Positions 34,073-45,732 are shown, numbered from the stretch's first letter. The stretch: DNA of 64,000 nt from an uncultured bacterium (GCA_946408385.1 CAMJSB010000006.1:1-64000); one strand, 5' to 3'. Notes: generated from the letters alone by a model not told the origin. Numbers and translations are program-made.

Positions 34073-34438
34073 ATGGTAAGCTTGAAAGATCTCTGACAGT
34101 ACAAAGAAATGTTTACGAAATATAAGCAGTTAGATAAAAAATTAAAAAGTTTGATTATTAGAGCTAAAGAATGAAAATACATGGAAGATTGAGAAGAAAA
34201 AGATCAAGTAGTTATCGATATTTCATGAGAGATGAAATTGAAAGATTTACATATTAATGATGAATCTTTACTTAATCCTGATAGAAAATCAGATTTAGAA
34301 AATTTATTAATTGCAGCTATTCAAAAAGCTCAAACTAAAGCTCAGGAAGTAGTGGCAGAACAAACTAAAGAAATTCTTTGAGTAGATACAAACGACTTAG
34401 CTGGAATGATGAGTGGATGACTGCCAGGACTATGATAA
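34073..34438 (+). CDS. ebfC: YbaB/EbfC family nucleoid-associated protein
   Basis: 121 residues. It matches the family pattern: an N-terminal helix (MFTKYKQLDKKLKSLIIRAK), a beta segment (DQVVIDISGEMKLKDLHIND) and a C-terminal helix with AIQKAQTKAQEVVAEQTKEI, ending LAGMMSGGLPGLG. EbfC proteins form DNA-binding dimers, often next to recombination or replication genes. It follows relA by 68 bases on the same strand and converges with tsaE. Confidence 0.85.
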
Positions 34439-34457
34439 GATAGAAAATTTATATTAA

Positions 34458-34853
34458 TTATATTAGTTCGACATCTCTTTCTTTATCTCATGATTTTTTG
34501 ATATAAAGAGTTTTTGTTCATTCAAGATTTAATTTTTCAGCCCACTTTGGCCATTCTATCAAAACATATTCATATTCATTAATCAAATCCATAATTCATT
34601 TTTCTATCAAATCTTCAAATGTTTCAAGTCTATACATATCAATATGTAATAATTTATCATCATATACATTTACATAAGTATAGGTAGGAGACTGAACTTT
34701 TTTAGGATCAATTCAAAGTCATTCAGCAAATCATTTTGTGAAAGTAGTTTTTCCACTTCATAAATTTCCAACTAAAAAAAGAACAGATTCTGATTTAGAT
34801 AATTCTATTCATAATTGATGCATCTCGGCAGGAGAGTGAATTACTTTTTTCAT
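34458..34853 (-). CDS. tsaE: tRNA threonylcarbamoyladenosine biosynthesis ATPase TsaE
   Basis: 131 residues, typical length. The Walker A loop is LVGNLGSGKTTFTKGFAEGL, followed by VQSPTYTYVNVY and LLHIDMYRL, then VLIEWPKWAEKL (Walker B-like). With TsaB and TsaD it makes t6A37 on tRNAs. Most motif glycines are TGA. Convergent with ebfC. Confidence 0.93.
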
Positions 34854-34984
34854 ATCACTTTAACAATAAAAGATACCAATACATAATTATAAAAAAGAAG
34901 CATTAAAATTCAAATAAAAAATCACTAGAATTTAAAAATCTTTATTATATATTTTACTCAGATTTAAATTTTAAAATTCTATAT

Positions 34985-35929
34985 ATGAAAGAAGTGGAAA
35001 ATGTAGTTATAATATGATGATGACCAGCAGGGCATACTGCTGCAATTTATACAGCTAGAGCATGACTAAATCCTGTAATGTATGAATGATTTATGGCGTG
35101 ATGAATGCCTCCGGGAGGGCAGTTAACTACAACTACAACTGTAGAAAATTTTCCATGATTCCCTAATGGGATATGATGATTAGAACTGATGACTCAAATG
35201 AAACAGCAGAGTGAAAAACAATGAGCAAAAATTCTGATGAAAACAGTCGAACGTGTAGATCTTTCTTCTCAGCCATTCAAATTGTATACATGAGATGAAG
35301 AAATATTGGCAAAGACTGTGATTATAGCTACTTGAGCGACTGCGAAAAGACTCAGGATCCCATGAGAAAATCAGTTCCGACAGCGTGGAATTTCTGCTTG
35401 TGCAGTTTGTGATGGAGGATTGCCAATTTATCGTAATCAAAGAATCGTTGTGATCGGATGATGAGATGTAGCATGTGAAGAAGCTATTTACTTAACTAAT
35501 TTTGCCAGTGAAGTAATTATGTTAGTTAGAAGAGATGTACTTCGTGCTAGCAAAGCTATGCAAGAAAAAGTTTTCAAGAATGATAAAATCAAAATAATGT
35601 GGCATACTGAGGCTGTTTCATGTCATTGAGATAAAAATCTGGAATGACTTACAGTGGTTAATAATCAATCCAAAGAAGAATCAGAAATTGAATGTCGTGG
35701 ACTTTTTTATGCGATAGGACACCAGCCAAATACAGAATTCTTAAATTGACAATTAGATATGGATGAGACTTGATATATTATCACGCATGACTGAGTAAAA
35801 ACATCAGTCCCATGAGTATTTGTAGCAGGAGATGTACAAGATAAAGTTTATCGTCAAGCAATTACTTCAGCATGAACATGATGTATGGCAGCATTAGAAG
35901 CTGAAAGATTTATCAACGATATGGAATAA
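34985..35929 (+). CDS. trxB: Thioredoxin reductase
   Basis: 314 residues. FAD-binding GGGPAGHTAA at residues 11-20 (the first three glycines are consecutive TGA codons), [17 protein letters not shown] at 44-60, redox-active disulfide CAVC at 139-142, NADP-binding VVIGGGDVACEEA and the C-terminal [20 protein letters not shown]. It reduces thioredoxin with NADPH in the cytoplasm. The best single gene here for showing UGA=Gly. Confidence 0.97.
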
Positions 35930-35953
35930 ATTAATACTTATTCCAAATATGAC

Positions 35954-35982
35954 AAAAAAGCTGATTTCGGTCAGTTTTTTTT
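35954..35982 (+). terminator. Terminator after trxB
   Basis: AAAAAAGCTGA pairs with TCAG followed by eight T across a TTTCGG loop. The T-run merges with the next gene's -35. Confidence 0.75.
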
Positions 35983-36009
35983 GCATTTTTTTAGGTTTTT
36001 GAGTATAAT
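35981..36009 (+). promoter_or_regulatory. Promoter of the coiled-coil/GH19 gene
   Basis: -35 TTGCAT at 35981-35986, 17-base spacer, perfect -10 TATAAT at 36004-36009, 30 bases ahead of ATG. Confidence 0.8.
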
Positions 36010-36039
36010 TGTAACAGGTTTTACATTATTATATCATCA

Positions 36040-38505
36040 ATGACACCAGAACAGAGAAAATTGGAAGAAGAACAAATTAAAAACAATTTTTCTGAATTAC
36101 AAAAAAAATTAGAAGATTTAAGAAATGAGGTTCAAACAGAAACAGATAATTCAAAAAAACAAGAAAAAGGTGATGAAATCCAAAAACTAGAAAAAGAATT
36201 ATCTGAAATGAAGTCATTGATAGATACACTATCTTCACTACAAGAAGAAGATTTGCAATCTCTAAAAACAAAACTCGAATCTACTAAAAAAGCATATCAG
36301 GAATATAGATGAGAAGTCGCAGATTTACAAAACGAAAAGGCATCAACACCTACTACATGTGAATTATTAAAAAATTCTGAAACTTACAACAGATTATTAA
36401 ATATCATTTCATCAAATTCAGATAAATTTAAAAATTTGCCGTGAGAAACGGCCGAAAAGAAATTAGAGTATATTTTTGAAAAAGCTCGTAGCAACATAGT
36501 TCTATTTATGAAAAATAAACTATGAAAATCAGAAAATATAGAAAAAGTGATAAATAATACAATTGTTCCAGCATTTGAGTGGAGTTTAATGGAGATGCTC
36601 CGCGATCAATGAAATGAAACAAATATTAGTATGTTGAAATGAATAGATAAAATTTCTTGGGAAGGCAAAAGTCCATTGAAAAGTTTTAATAATTTACTTG
36701 AATGAGTATGAAATTTTGCAAAAAATACTACATGATCTTATAATAAATTTAGTCAGTGGATTAATGCTGTAGATTATTTATCGGTGCATAACGGAATTCT
36801 TCATAATCCAAATAAATCACAAGTTCTGAGTAACCCTTTGGAATTTCAAAAATATATGAATGATGCAAGGTTTGCAGCCGAATGATATTCTCCATATGCA
36901 ACTATATCTGACAATATATTTAGAATAAATGAAAATCAGACTTTTGATTTTGGTGTGTCTTTACAAGAAAAACAAGAAGTTTTACAAAAGATTTGAAATA
37001 TTCAAGTGGCAGACAATCCAAAAACTACAGCATTAATTGCTAAGATATTGGATAAACCTGAGAAACTTTTACAAAAAACAGAAGATTTGCAAAAAACGGC
37101 AAATGGTTTGCTAAATTGAGTTAATACAATAAACTCAGTTACAAAAATGTTTTGAATAGATCTTTTGTGAGAGTCTTCTAAAGCACCAGAAGAGAGGTGA
37201 TTGTTATATAAGATAATGGATTTTGTGTGTAAATTTATATGAATTACATGATGATTAGAATGAGTAGTAAAAAAATGGCGTTTGGATAGACTTAACTTCA
37301 CGGATGAAAAAAATGAAAATATACGTCATATCTTAAAAAAATACCAGGAATTAGCCTGAAATTGAACTAATGTGTCGATTTGAGATGTTAATTCATGTAT
37401 TGCAACTTTGGCAGATTTTGCTGTTACAGATTTAGATAAAAGTTCTGCAACTAAATGAGATCAGCTACGTGATGTAATGGCAGATAGCCTTGATATTAAT
37501 CTTATTTCTCCTCAGGTAGTTCAGCAAACTTTATGAAATGAGTATCTAAAGAAGGAGATTGTTACGGAAAATGGAAGTCAACAGGAAAAAATATTTGTTG
37601 ATGCAGATAAAATTAAGTATGAGCATAAAGAAAAAGAATTAACACATAAACATATTCAAAATATGAAAACTCATCTAGAAAGTAATTTTGATAATTTAAA
37701 AGATTTTTATGCTAATATTAAGAGTACAGATGATATCGTTTTATGCATTACGGCATCGCTATACGCAGATAAAGATGATATAATTGAATGAGTGAAAGCA
37801 AAAGTGTTTTTACCAGAAAATTATGGTGTAGTTTATTGATTAGCATCAAATTGATGATGAAATAGCTGATTAGATAGGAGAGATAATTCATGAGATAATT
37901 CATGAAAAGAAAATTTAGATTCAGTTGAATCTTCAGATAAACAAAAAGTTTCTGAACAATGGATTTATAATAAAGCTATAGAATATGGAATTACAAATAA
38001 GTCTCAAATTGCTTATGTCCTTTCTACTATAAAATGAGAAAGCTGATTTAAAAATCAAAAAGAAATTTGATGAGAAAACAAAAAATATTGAAAAGTTGAT
38101 TCATCTACATGAAAAGCATACTATGGTAGATGATTTATTCAAATTACGCATAAAGCAAACTATCAAAAATATACTCAAATAATTCAATCCTCATGAAAAG
38201 ATTTTAAAGATAATAATTGAAATACTATTAAGTGAAATGAAATTGATTTAGTAAAGAACCCAGATATAATATTAGAAAGTAATGATTTGGCTGTTTTTAT
38301 TGCAATGGATTGGATGAAAAATTGATGACCAAATCGTCAAGAAAGTAAAAAATTAGATCATTATATTAATGACAACAAACAAGATTTTTATAATGCTAGA
38401 AGTATTATTAATTGAATGTCGAGTAATCCTAAATGATACGAAGAGATGGCTAAATCATATCTAAATAAATTATGAAACAATACAATTAAGGACGAAATAG
38501 CATAG
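36040..38505 (+). CDS. Coiled-coil protein with C-terminal GH19-like lytic domain
   Basis: 821 residues. Residues about 1-105 are a heptad-like, Lys/Glu-rich coiled coil (KLEEEQIKNNFSELQKKLED). A long helical middle follows, then a Gly/Ser/Asn-rich linker near 605-635 (LASNGGGNSG, RRDNSGDNSG). The C-terminal domain (about 645-815) has AYVLSTIKGESGFKNQKEIG and AYYGRGFIQITHKANYQKYT, the catalytic Glu and GRG-Q-T-NY signature of GH19 chitinase/phage-endolysin domains that cleave peptidoglycan or chitin. No classical signal peptide is visible, so export, if any, would be by another route. TGA glycines are frequent. Confidence 0.88.
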
Positions 38506-38533
38506 ATTAAAAACAAAAATATAAATAAAAAAT

Positions 38534-38561
38534 AAAAAACTGATTTTTACAACCAGTTTTT
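38534..38561. terminator. Bidirectional terminator
   Basis: AAAAACTG and CAGTTTTT flank a loop between convergent genes ending at 38505 and 38586; T-runs on both strands. Confidence 0.75.
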
Positions 38562-38585
38562 ATAAAAAACAGTTTAGTTTAAATA

Positions 38586-38954
38586 TTAAGCGAATAATTT
38601 TACGGCTAGATTTACAATGATATAGGCTAGCAAGCAAATAACAATTCATATTATAGATCATTTTAGTCAATTCATAGCTTTTCCTGATTGCTGTTTATCA
38701 CCTTGAGCTGTAATTAACTGAAATCCATTATAAACCATAAATAAAAAACAACATAATCATACAATAAACCATAAATATTCATTTACCAAAGATATTATGT
38801 CCAAAATTGAACGATTACCTTCAACCTGAGTCCAGCTATGATTAGCAGTATCTTTAGTCCTCTTAAATGTTCGTGTAGTTACTGCATAAACGTTGGGTAT
38901 ACACCCAATTATTGAAATTATTCAAACACTTATTATTCTTTTAATTTTGGACAT
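38586..38954 (-). CDS. VirB2/TrbC-like membrane protein 3
   Basis: 122 residues. A signal peptide (MSKIKRIISVGIISIIGCIP then NVYA) precedes a short polar loop. Two transmembrane helices near 52-78 and 92-120 flank the basic loop TAQGDKQQSGKAMNG. Clear pilin-like two-helix layout. Its start overlaps the end of the upstream gene by 14 bases, indicating translational coupling. Last gene of the pilT operon. Confidence 0.75.
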
Positions 38955-39735
38955 TATTATATTGATCTATAGATAAAGAATCTTGTGTTCAGTCAGGGAA
39001 TTCACATTTATATGTTATTATTCATATACTACTAATATCTTTGATGTAGTTTCATGACATTGCTTCACAATTTTTTTTCATTTCTTCCTCAATAGTATCG
39101 TTTGCTTGTGCATTATCCTCTGTATCTTTATCATTTGGATGCCTTAAATCGTGCCATTCTTTATGTATCTCACTTCGCACCTCATGTCGTGCCATTTTCT
39201 TTCATTTAAGAATATTGTTGTCAGTTTCATTATCAGAATTTTCAATCAATTCTTTATCGATAGTAGTCGGTATAGACTGAATTAGATTGATTATAACTAC
39301 GCTAAACAATGATACTAATATTCAAACAATAACCAATAATACATTTTTCATCAGATTCTTCCCATCTTCTCATTTTCAAGTTTTTATAATATATGATAAT
39401 CCATTGTACAATATCATAGTTACCGATAAAGCAATTGTTAATATCAGTAGTAATTTAGTTACTCTTACAATTATTGATGGAGATCTCTGAAGTCATCTAT
39501 CTGATCAACCAATGCTAGCTTCATATCATCACTTTATCACTTTATTTCATACAGATTGAGCATTTTCCCCTAAGTCAATTATAGTACTATTGTCACCATT
39601 GTCAGTTGGATTAAAAATTTGTCTTAGTAAATCACTAGCCGCGTATGATCTTCATCAAAACAAGAACAATAATAACAAAAACAATCACGATAAATATAAA
39701 ATTCAAAATTTTATTTTAACAAACCGAGTTGTCAT
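38941..39735 (-). CDS. VirB2/TrbC-like membrane protein 4, extended
   Basis: 264 residues. The signal sequence (KFGILYLSGLFLLLLFLFGG) ends SYAAS. A polar region follows, then two hydrophobic helices near 92-115 and 128-152 around ILYNGLSYIIKTGKGEDGKN. The same two-helix core as the other pilin-like proteins carries a charged C-terminal tail of about 105 residues (MARHEVRSEIHKEWHDLRHP). It starts 4 bases after the coiled-coil gene stops. Function is inferred from topology and neighbours only. Confidence 0.72.
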
Positions 39736-39739
39736 ATGA

Positions 39740-40150
39740 CTAAATCTGATCAAGTAAAGCATCTGCTTCTACTTCTTCTTGTTGACGAGAAGCTGATTCA
39801 GTATCTCTAATCTTATCCTGTTGTTGCTGATATGCTCCAGAAGCATAGGTTTCTTCGTACTTTTTTCTAATTTCATCTTGTTTTGCTTGATATTTGGCTT
39901 CAATCTCAGCGAGTTTTTCTTTCTCTCTAGTTAAAATATCTCTTAGCTTATCAATTTGTTCTTGATTCATTAGGGAATACAAATCAAACCAACTTTGTTT
40001 TTCTTTTTGTTCGCTAATAGATTTACTTTCCAGTACGAGTACTACCAAATCTGAATTGAATTCAAGCATATCAGCAGGGATATCAAAATTTGGAGCGATT
40101 CCCCATAAACGTTCTGGTAAAAATTCTTTAATATTTTCTTCAGTTACCAT
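39740..40150 (-). CDS. Coiled-coil protein in the pilT operon
   Basis: 136 residues. The N-terminus is acidic (MVTEENIKEFLPERLWGIAP). Residues about 60-120 are a Lys/Glu/Gln coiled coil (KEKLAEIEAKYQAKQDEIRK), and the end is glutamine-rich (AYQQQQDKIRDTESASRQQ). No signal peptide or membrane segment. It lies between a small basic gene and the pilin-like gene, with gaps of 49 and 4 bases. The family is not recognised; a structural or adaptor role is possible. Confidence 0.8.
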   Translation of the reverse strand: MVTEENIKEFLPERLWGIAPNFDIPADMLEFNSDLVVLVLESKSISEQKEKQSWFDLYSLMNQEQIDKLRDILTREKEKLAEIEAKYQAKQDEIRKKYEETYASGAYQQQQDKIRDTESASRQQEEVEADALLDQI

Positions 40151-40199
40151 GTTTTATAAAGTATATAAATAAAATTTATTTTTTTTATTTGCTAGAGTT

Positions 40200-40367
40200 C
40201 TATAACTTTTTTAATATATCATCAGCTTCTATTTCTTCCTTTTTATGATATTTATTAGATTTTTCATTAACAATTCACGTCTTTTTCATATTTTTTATCA
40301 TTTCTTCTATTTGTCTTTTTGTCATTTTTTTGGGTCTTCATCATCACCCATGATATCATTCTCGCAT
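40200..40367 (-). CDS. Small basic protein in the pilT operon
   Basis: 55 residues, readable only with UGA=Gly: MREGYHGGGRPKKMTKRQIE followed by helical, Lys-rich sequence and the end DDILKKL. It starts 20 bases after pilT stops and lies within the same operon. The ADDIL end resembles the EADALLDQI end of the next gene, perhaps a shared docking tail. It is short and unrecognised, so the call rests on frame, spacing and context. Confidence 0.6.
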
Positions 40368-40387
40368 CGTATAAATGTGTTATAGAT

Positions 40388-41470
40388 TTAAACTTGAGGA
40401 GTTGCTTTGCTATTTAATAGCCGTTCTACATCTTCCTGATTTATAATATCTCTTTCTAGTAATTTTTTAGCATACTGTCTCATTGAAATCATTCCATTTT
40501 GCGTTGAAGTTTCTATAATATTTTGCATTTGATCGACTTCTCTTTTCTTAAGATTATTCTTTACTGCATTACTATTCAACATAAGTTCAAACACTCAAAT
40601 TCTTCATTGTCCATCTTTTGTTTTCACTAAAGTTTGAGACATGATTCCCACCAAACAGTCGGCCATTCTTTCCAATATTGAATTTTGCATATCGCTAGGA
40701 TAGAAAGATAGATATCTATTTATTGTATGAGTGGCAGAATTTGTATGCAATGTTGAGAATACAAGATGTCCTGTTTCTGCAAGATTTAAAACAGCCTCAG
40801 CAGTTTCACTATTCCTAATTTCTCATACAAAGATAACATCAGGATCTTCTCTGAGAGTAGAAGTAATAGCAGCTCAAAATGATCGTGTATCATGACCAAT
40901 TTCTCTTTGGGATACTAGAGACTTTTGGGGCTTGAATACATATTCAATTGGATCTTCAATTGTTATGATTTTATAAGGTTTTTCTTTATTCAAAATTTCA
41001 AGCATTGCAACAATTGATGTAGATTTTCATCATCAAGTAGGTCCAGTAACAAGGAATAGTCATTTAGGAGAAGTTAATACATTCTTTTTGATGGAGTCAG
41101 ATATGTTTTGAAACATAATTCATTCCAGCTGTCTAGGAGTACTATTAATTTTTCTCATAACAACATTAATCCTTCATGTGCTTAGATATGCATTAACTCT
41201 ATATGCAGTATCATCTTTTGCAACATATGCAAAATCAGCTTCTTTATCTACCAGAAATTTATCATATCTCTGAGGATTGTTTTTGAAGAGTTGCTTAAGT
41301 AAAATCTCCATGTTTTCATCTCAGATTTTTCATAAATCTTCTTTTCTAACAATTTCACCATTCAATCTATAGGCAATACATTCACCTGCAGAAAGATGTA
41401 AATCTGAAATGTTTTGATTGTTTGCAATGAGCTTTAAAATTGACTCAATGTCTAATCAAATTCCTTGCAT
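40388..41470 (-). CDS. pilT: PilT-type retraction ATPase
   Basis: 360 residues. It starts near SDLHLSAGE (SDLH motif). Walker A is VTGPTGGGKSTSIVAMLE, followed by ITIEDPIEYVF (Asp box), REDPDVIFVGEIR (Walker B region) and TGHLVFSTLHTNSA (His box). This matches type IV pilus retraction ATPases. Both glycines of TGGGK beyond the GGN positions are TGA. It leads an operon with a basic peptide, a coiled-coil protein and two pilin-like membrane proteins instead of classical type IV pilus genes. Confidence 0.94.
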
Positions 41471-41718
41471 GATTACTGAAATAATGAATAAATCGTGAAA
41501 TAATCACTTACCTTATTATATTCAAAAATTTTTCTCTGTCAAAATTTTTGGGACTTTTTTTAATGGAATTTTTAAAATTAATATTATCTACAAAATTTAT
41601 TGAATTTAGAATAAAAACTTTTATACTGAACAATACACAGAAAATATGCAGAACAAAGAGCTATTGAAATAATCAGAGGATATAATTACATTTTATAATG
41701 TAAGATTTGATAAATCTT

Positions 41719-44253
41719 ATGATATTTAAGAAGATTAATAAAAAAATAAAATCTATATTCTTATGAATTAAAAATAAAATAAAAAATAGTCCGTTATATT
41801 GAAGAACGTTGATTATACTTTTGTTGTTGGCGTTAATAATAAAATGAGTTATAATATATTTTTCTTATGAAAATTTAAATCCACGAGAAAATGTAATATC
41901 TTATTTAGCAAGTGATATTCCAATAATATTCCTTTCACATTTATTGATAATAATCAATTATTGGATAAAAAGTCGTGTATTTAGATTGATAAACGATACT
42001 ATCGTTTTTGCTGTTCTATTGCTGTATATAATAGATATGTTTACTATATTAACATTTCACAGTAGAGTGGCATTAGTCGACATATTTATGTTGTGAAGTA
42101 GTGGATCTTCGTGATTTGATTGAATAATAGGGAAATGGTTACTCATTTTTATAACCGTATCTTTTTTTACATTCTTTTTGGTGCAATCTAAAACGAAAAT
42201 TTTCAAAAAATCAGGCAAGAATATGATTGTATCATTTTCTATCTTCACTTTTATTTATGCCTTATTCTATGCAGTAATTTTTATTTCAAATATTGATTTA
42301 AATTATGTAAAAGATATTATTTCACTGAATATTCAAAATTTTCAACATGATGATATGGAGTCGAACGATGCAGAAGAGATAAATAGTGATGATAATTGAT
42401 ATAAAGTTGAAAAAATACGTGGTGAGTGAAAAGATTTAAACATTATATTAGTTTTTGCAGAATCAATTTCTGCCATAGATTCGGCGAATGCTGGTTGAAA
42501 TAATAAAATGCCACGGTTTGATAGGATTCAAGATGAATGAATTAATTTCACACAATTTATTACAAATTGAACCACATCAGATACTGCTCATATATCTACG
42601 TTATTGTGAGTTATGCCTTTGAGAAATATAAGAGTAGGGAATAGTCCGTATAGTGGTTATAAATTAAAAATGAAAGCTTTGCCAGATTATCTTAATTCTC
42701 AGTGATATATGACTACATTCATTAGTACGGCAAGTTTAAATTTTTTGAAGCAAAGAGATTTTCTTTCATGAGCATGATTTCAAAAAATAATTTGAGAAGA
42801 AGAATTTGCGGGTAGTGAAATATATACTTTTGATTCCGCTCCAGATAGAGATTTATATGATAGAGTTTTGCAAGAGGTACAGATTCAAACATGAAAATAT
42901 TTTATTGGATTGCAGACAATATCATTTCATAAGCCATATAATACTCCACTGTGAAAGACGGAAGATCTTGCGTTGAGATATTCTGATGAAGAATTGTTTA
43001 GATTTTATCAATGACTTCAAAAAATCTGATTTTTTGATAATTGAATATTAGTTATTGTATGAGATCATAGGAAGATGAATGCTGTAGAAGAGTGAGAATC
43101 AGAAAGATTTGGCCCTAATCGATATACAAGAGCCGTTGCAACAGTGGTGTGATCTTGAATTGTCCCATGAACGGTAAATTCTAATATAATTCAGCATACA
43201 GATTTTTATAATTCTCTAAAAAGACTAGTTTGAAATGGATATGTTGATGTAGATAGTGTATATAATGATATTTTTACTCAACAAACAAATAGGAATCGAT
43301 GAATTACAAATTCTTCGGTTTATGTAGAGAATTGATATACGATTTCTACTCTTAGTTGAGATGCTTTATTATTTAAGAACTTATCTAATTTACCGGTGAA
43401 TAATGATCCAATGTATGGTTATTTTTCATCGTATGCATCATTTGAATTTTGAGATGAAGAAGGGGTAACGAATCCAAATCCTATGAAATTTATATGACAT
43501 AGATGAGCTATTGAGAATTCACCAGAAAACACACTAGAATCATTTTTAGCGGCAAAAGAATTATGAGCAGATTGAATAGAGTTTGATGTGTCTTACACAA
43601 AAGATCATAAAAATGTCGTGGTTCATTGAGAAACTCTTTATGCATCAAATTGTAAGAATAGAAAAATTTGAAATTTAAAGCTTGATCGAATTCAAAAGAA
43701 TTGTACAATCAAAAATTGAGAAAAATATAAGGAATTACAAAAGATGTTAGAAGTTATTGATTGATTGTTTGATTATTATTTTCTTGAAATAAAAGTTTAC
43801 GATGAAAAACTATGAGCAGAGCAAGCTTTAGATGCAATTCAGACTGTGAAAGACTTAAATATGCAAGATAGAGTAATATTTATCAGCTATTCAGATGCTG
43901 CAAGAGAAGTGCTAAATTCTGATCCGGATATAATATTTTGATGGGATACTTTTGATGTAAATGATTTAGATTTTATATGAGAAAATAATAGCAAATATTT
44001 CTTAGCTCCATATGAATCTCTTACTCCAGAGGTAGTTCAAAGAGCTAAAAGCTTATGAAAAGAAGTAGTAACATATACTGTAAATGACACATGAGATTTT
44101 CAAGCAATGAAAGATTTATGAGTTCATATTATAATGTCAGATAGGGTAGATCAAATTAAAGAATATAATAGTATTAGGCATTACCCAGTTCCACACAATT
44201 TTGAAAAACTAAATCTAAAAAAATCCTCAAAAATAGATTTTGAGGATTTATAA
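41719..44253 (+). CDS. LtaS-like membrane sulfatase-fold protein fused to glycerophosphodiester phosphodiesterase
   Basis: 844 residues in one frame. About 1-190 hold five transmembrane segments. About 230-560 form the sulfatase/phosphoglycerol-transferase domain: NIILVFAESISAID (metal-binding Glu), TNGTTSDTAHISTLLGV near 280-296 (the Thr nucleophile position of LtaS), FIGLQTISFHKPY and LVIVGDHRKMN. From about 591 a second complete domain begins with FIGHRGAIENSPENTLESFL, then GADGIEFDVSYTKD and VVVHGETLY, the GDPD active-site series. LtaS makes and GDPD degrades polyglycerolphosphate-type polymers or their precursors, so the fusion may synthesise and edit one substrate. A terminator hairpin lies inside the last codons. 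Confidence 0.9.
44218..44250 (+). terminator. Terminator inside the end of the LtaS-GDPD gene
   Basis: AAATCCTCAAAA pairs perfectly over 12 bases with TTTTGAGGATTT. The hairpin encodes the last ten or so residues, and the stop codon directly follows it. The downstream T-run is short, so termination strength is uncertain. Confidence 0.65.
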
Positions 44254-44268
44254 ATTAATAAATTCAAA

Positions 44269-45621
44269 TTATTTTACAATCTTTCTAGCTTCTAGATAAT
44301 ATCTTTTTTCATCAGCTTCTCACATTGAGAAAGTTTTTCTAGGTAGAGCTCAATCCACTACTACAGTTTTGAAGAAATCTGATTTATTCATAATGGGGAA
44401 TAATATTCCAAAATTTCCATCTTCTTTTCAGAGTCTTTCTACTACATCATCTCCATGTATATAATCAATTCTTGAATCAGTATGATCTTTTAGATATTGA
44501 TCCAAAAATGCTTGCATATTTCCAACCTCCAAATTTAATTTTGGATTTACGATTCCAAGTAGATAATAACTAGATTTTGACATTCATCGACAGTAATGTG
44601 TATTTCAATCAGATTTTTTCATATTCTGCATTAATTCTTCTTTACTCGAATATTCTTCCACTTTCAAATCAGAACCAATACTTCTGAAAAATCTTCACAT
44701 TTCATCTACGAAACTATTTTCTTCTACGTTAAATAATACACGATGAATAGGCTCAAAAATAATTCACTCATCATGTACATTATTTATTTCAACCAGAGCA
44801 AATCTAGCAGGATCGTTTAGTTGCTCTTCAGGAGTAAGAGTTTTTTTCTTTTCTTCCCAGATAGCTTTAGCAGTAGCAAAAGAGTGATTTCCATCTCACA
44901 TTGCGAAAAGTAAAACTCATAAATTTTCAGTTAATCCATATTTTTCTTTGAAACTTTCAGGATTATTTAATCTTTTTAATCAATTTACAATCTGCATAAT
45001 TGTTTCTTCATCAGAAATTTTCCATCATTTTATATGACCACCATTCATCATCAAATCAAAATCATAAAGTAGATTTTCATCTTTTACATTAGTTTTTAAT
45101 GGTTCAATTACTTGTTTATCCGGGTCATCAATTAATACCATAATATGAGGCAATTCAAATATTGCATTTTTTCTAATCTCTACACGAGGAGGAATCCTTT
45201 CAATGATAGTTCATTCTGTAGCTCTGATTAGAGTTTGTGAACCTTTGCTAAAATTGTATTTCTCCAAATCCAAAGCTAAAATTAATCATTTTCTTACAGG
45301 CACATGGGCAGTTTGTCTTTCAATATAAACAAATCCTAGTCATTGATTCTCTAAAATTCCATTTTCATCGTATTCATGCATAGTTTTTACTATATTATCA
45401 ATTATTTCAGCTTTATGTCATCCATCCAAATAAATTTCAGGAAATGTAATCTTTAAAGTAGAAGGGTAGTCTCAAACGATATTTTTTACCTCATTCCGAT
45501 ATTCTGGCTGAGAAGTGTATTGGTCACAAGCAACCACAGCCCACTTAGATAAATCTGTTCAATCCTTGGGTAAATAAATTTCAGGCACTTTTACTCAAAT
45601 TTCATCAAAAAAGTCTTGCAT
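44269..45621 (-). CDS. DUF1015 family protein
   Basis: 450 residues. It begins with DLSKWAVVACDQYTSQPEYR, then the family motif RKGLILALDLEKYNFSKGS and RATEGTIIERIPPRVEIRK. AMGDGNHSFATAKAIWEE matches the DUF1015 GDGNHR/HS motif. The family is widespread and cytoplasmic, with no firmly established reaction. It converges with the LtaS-GDPD gene and is probably monocistronic. TGA glycines are distributed through the gene. Confidence 0.87.
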
Positions 45622-45732
45622 AGTTTAAAATTCATAAAAAAATAAAACCTAAAAATTAACCACAAAATATGATATTATTTTAATTCATTATTTCAAATGA
45701 AAGAAAAATTTATGAAAAAAGTCTAATTTTTT

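Noticed and set aside
40388-41470. PilB assembly ATPase
   Set aside because: Length (360 residues), SDLH start and absence of the N-terminal extension and tetracysteine motif fit PilT.
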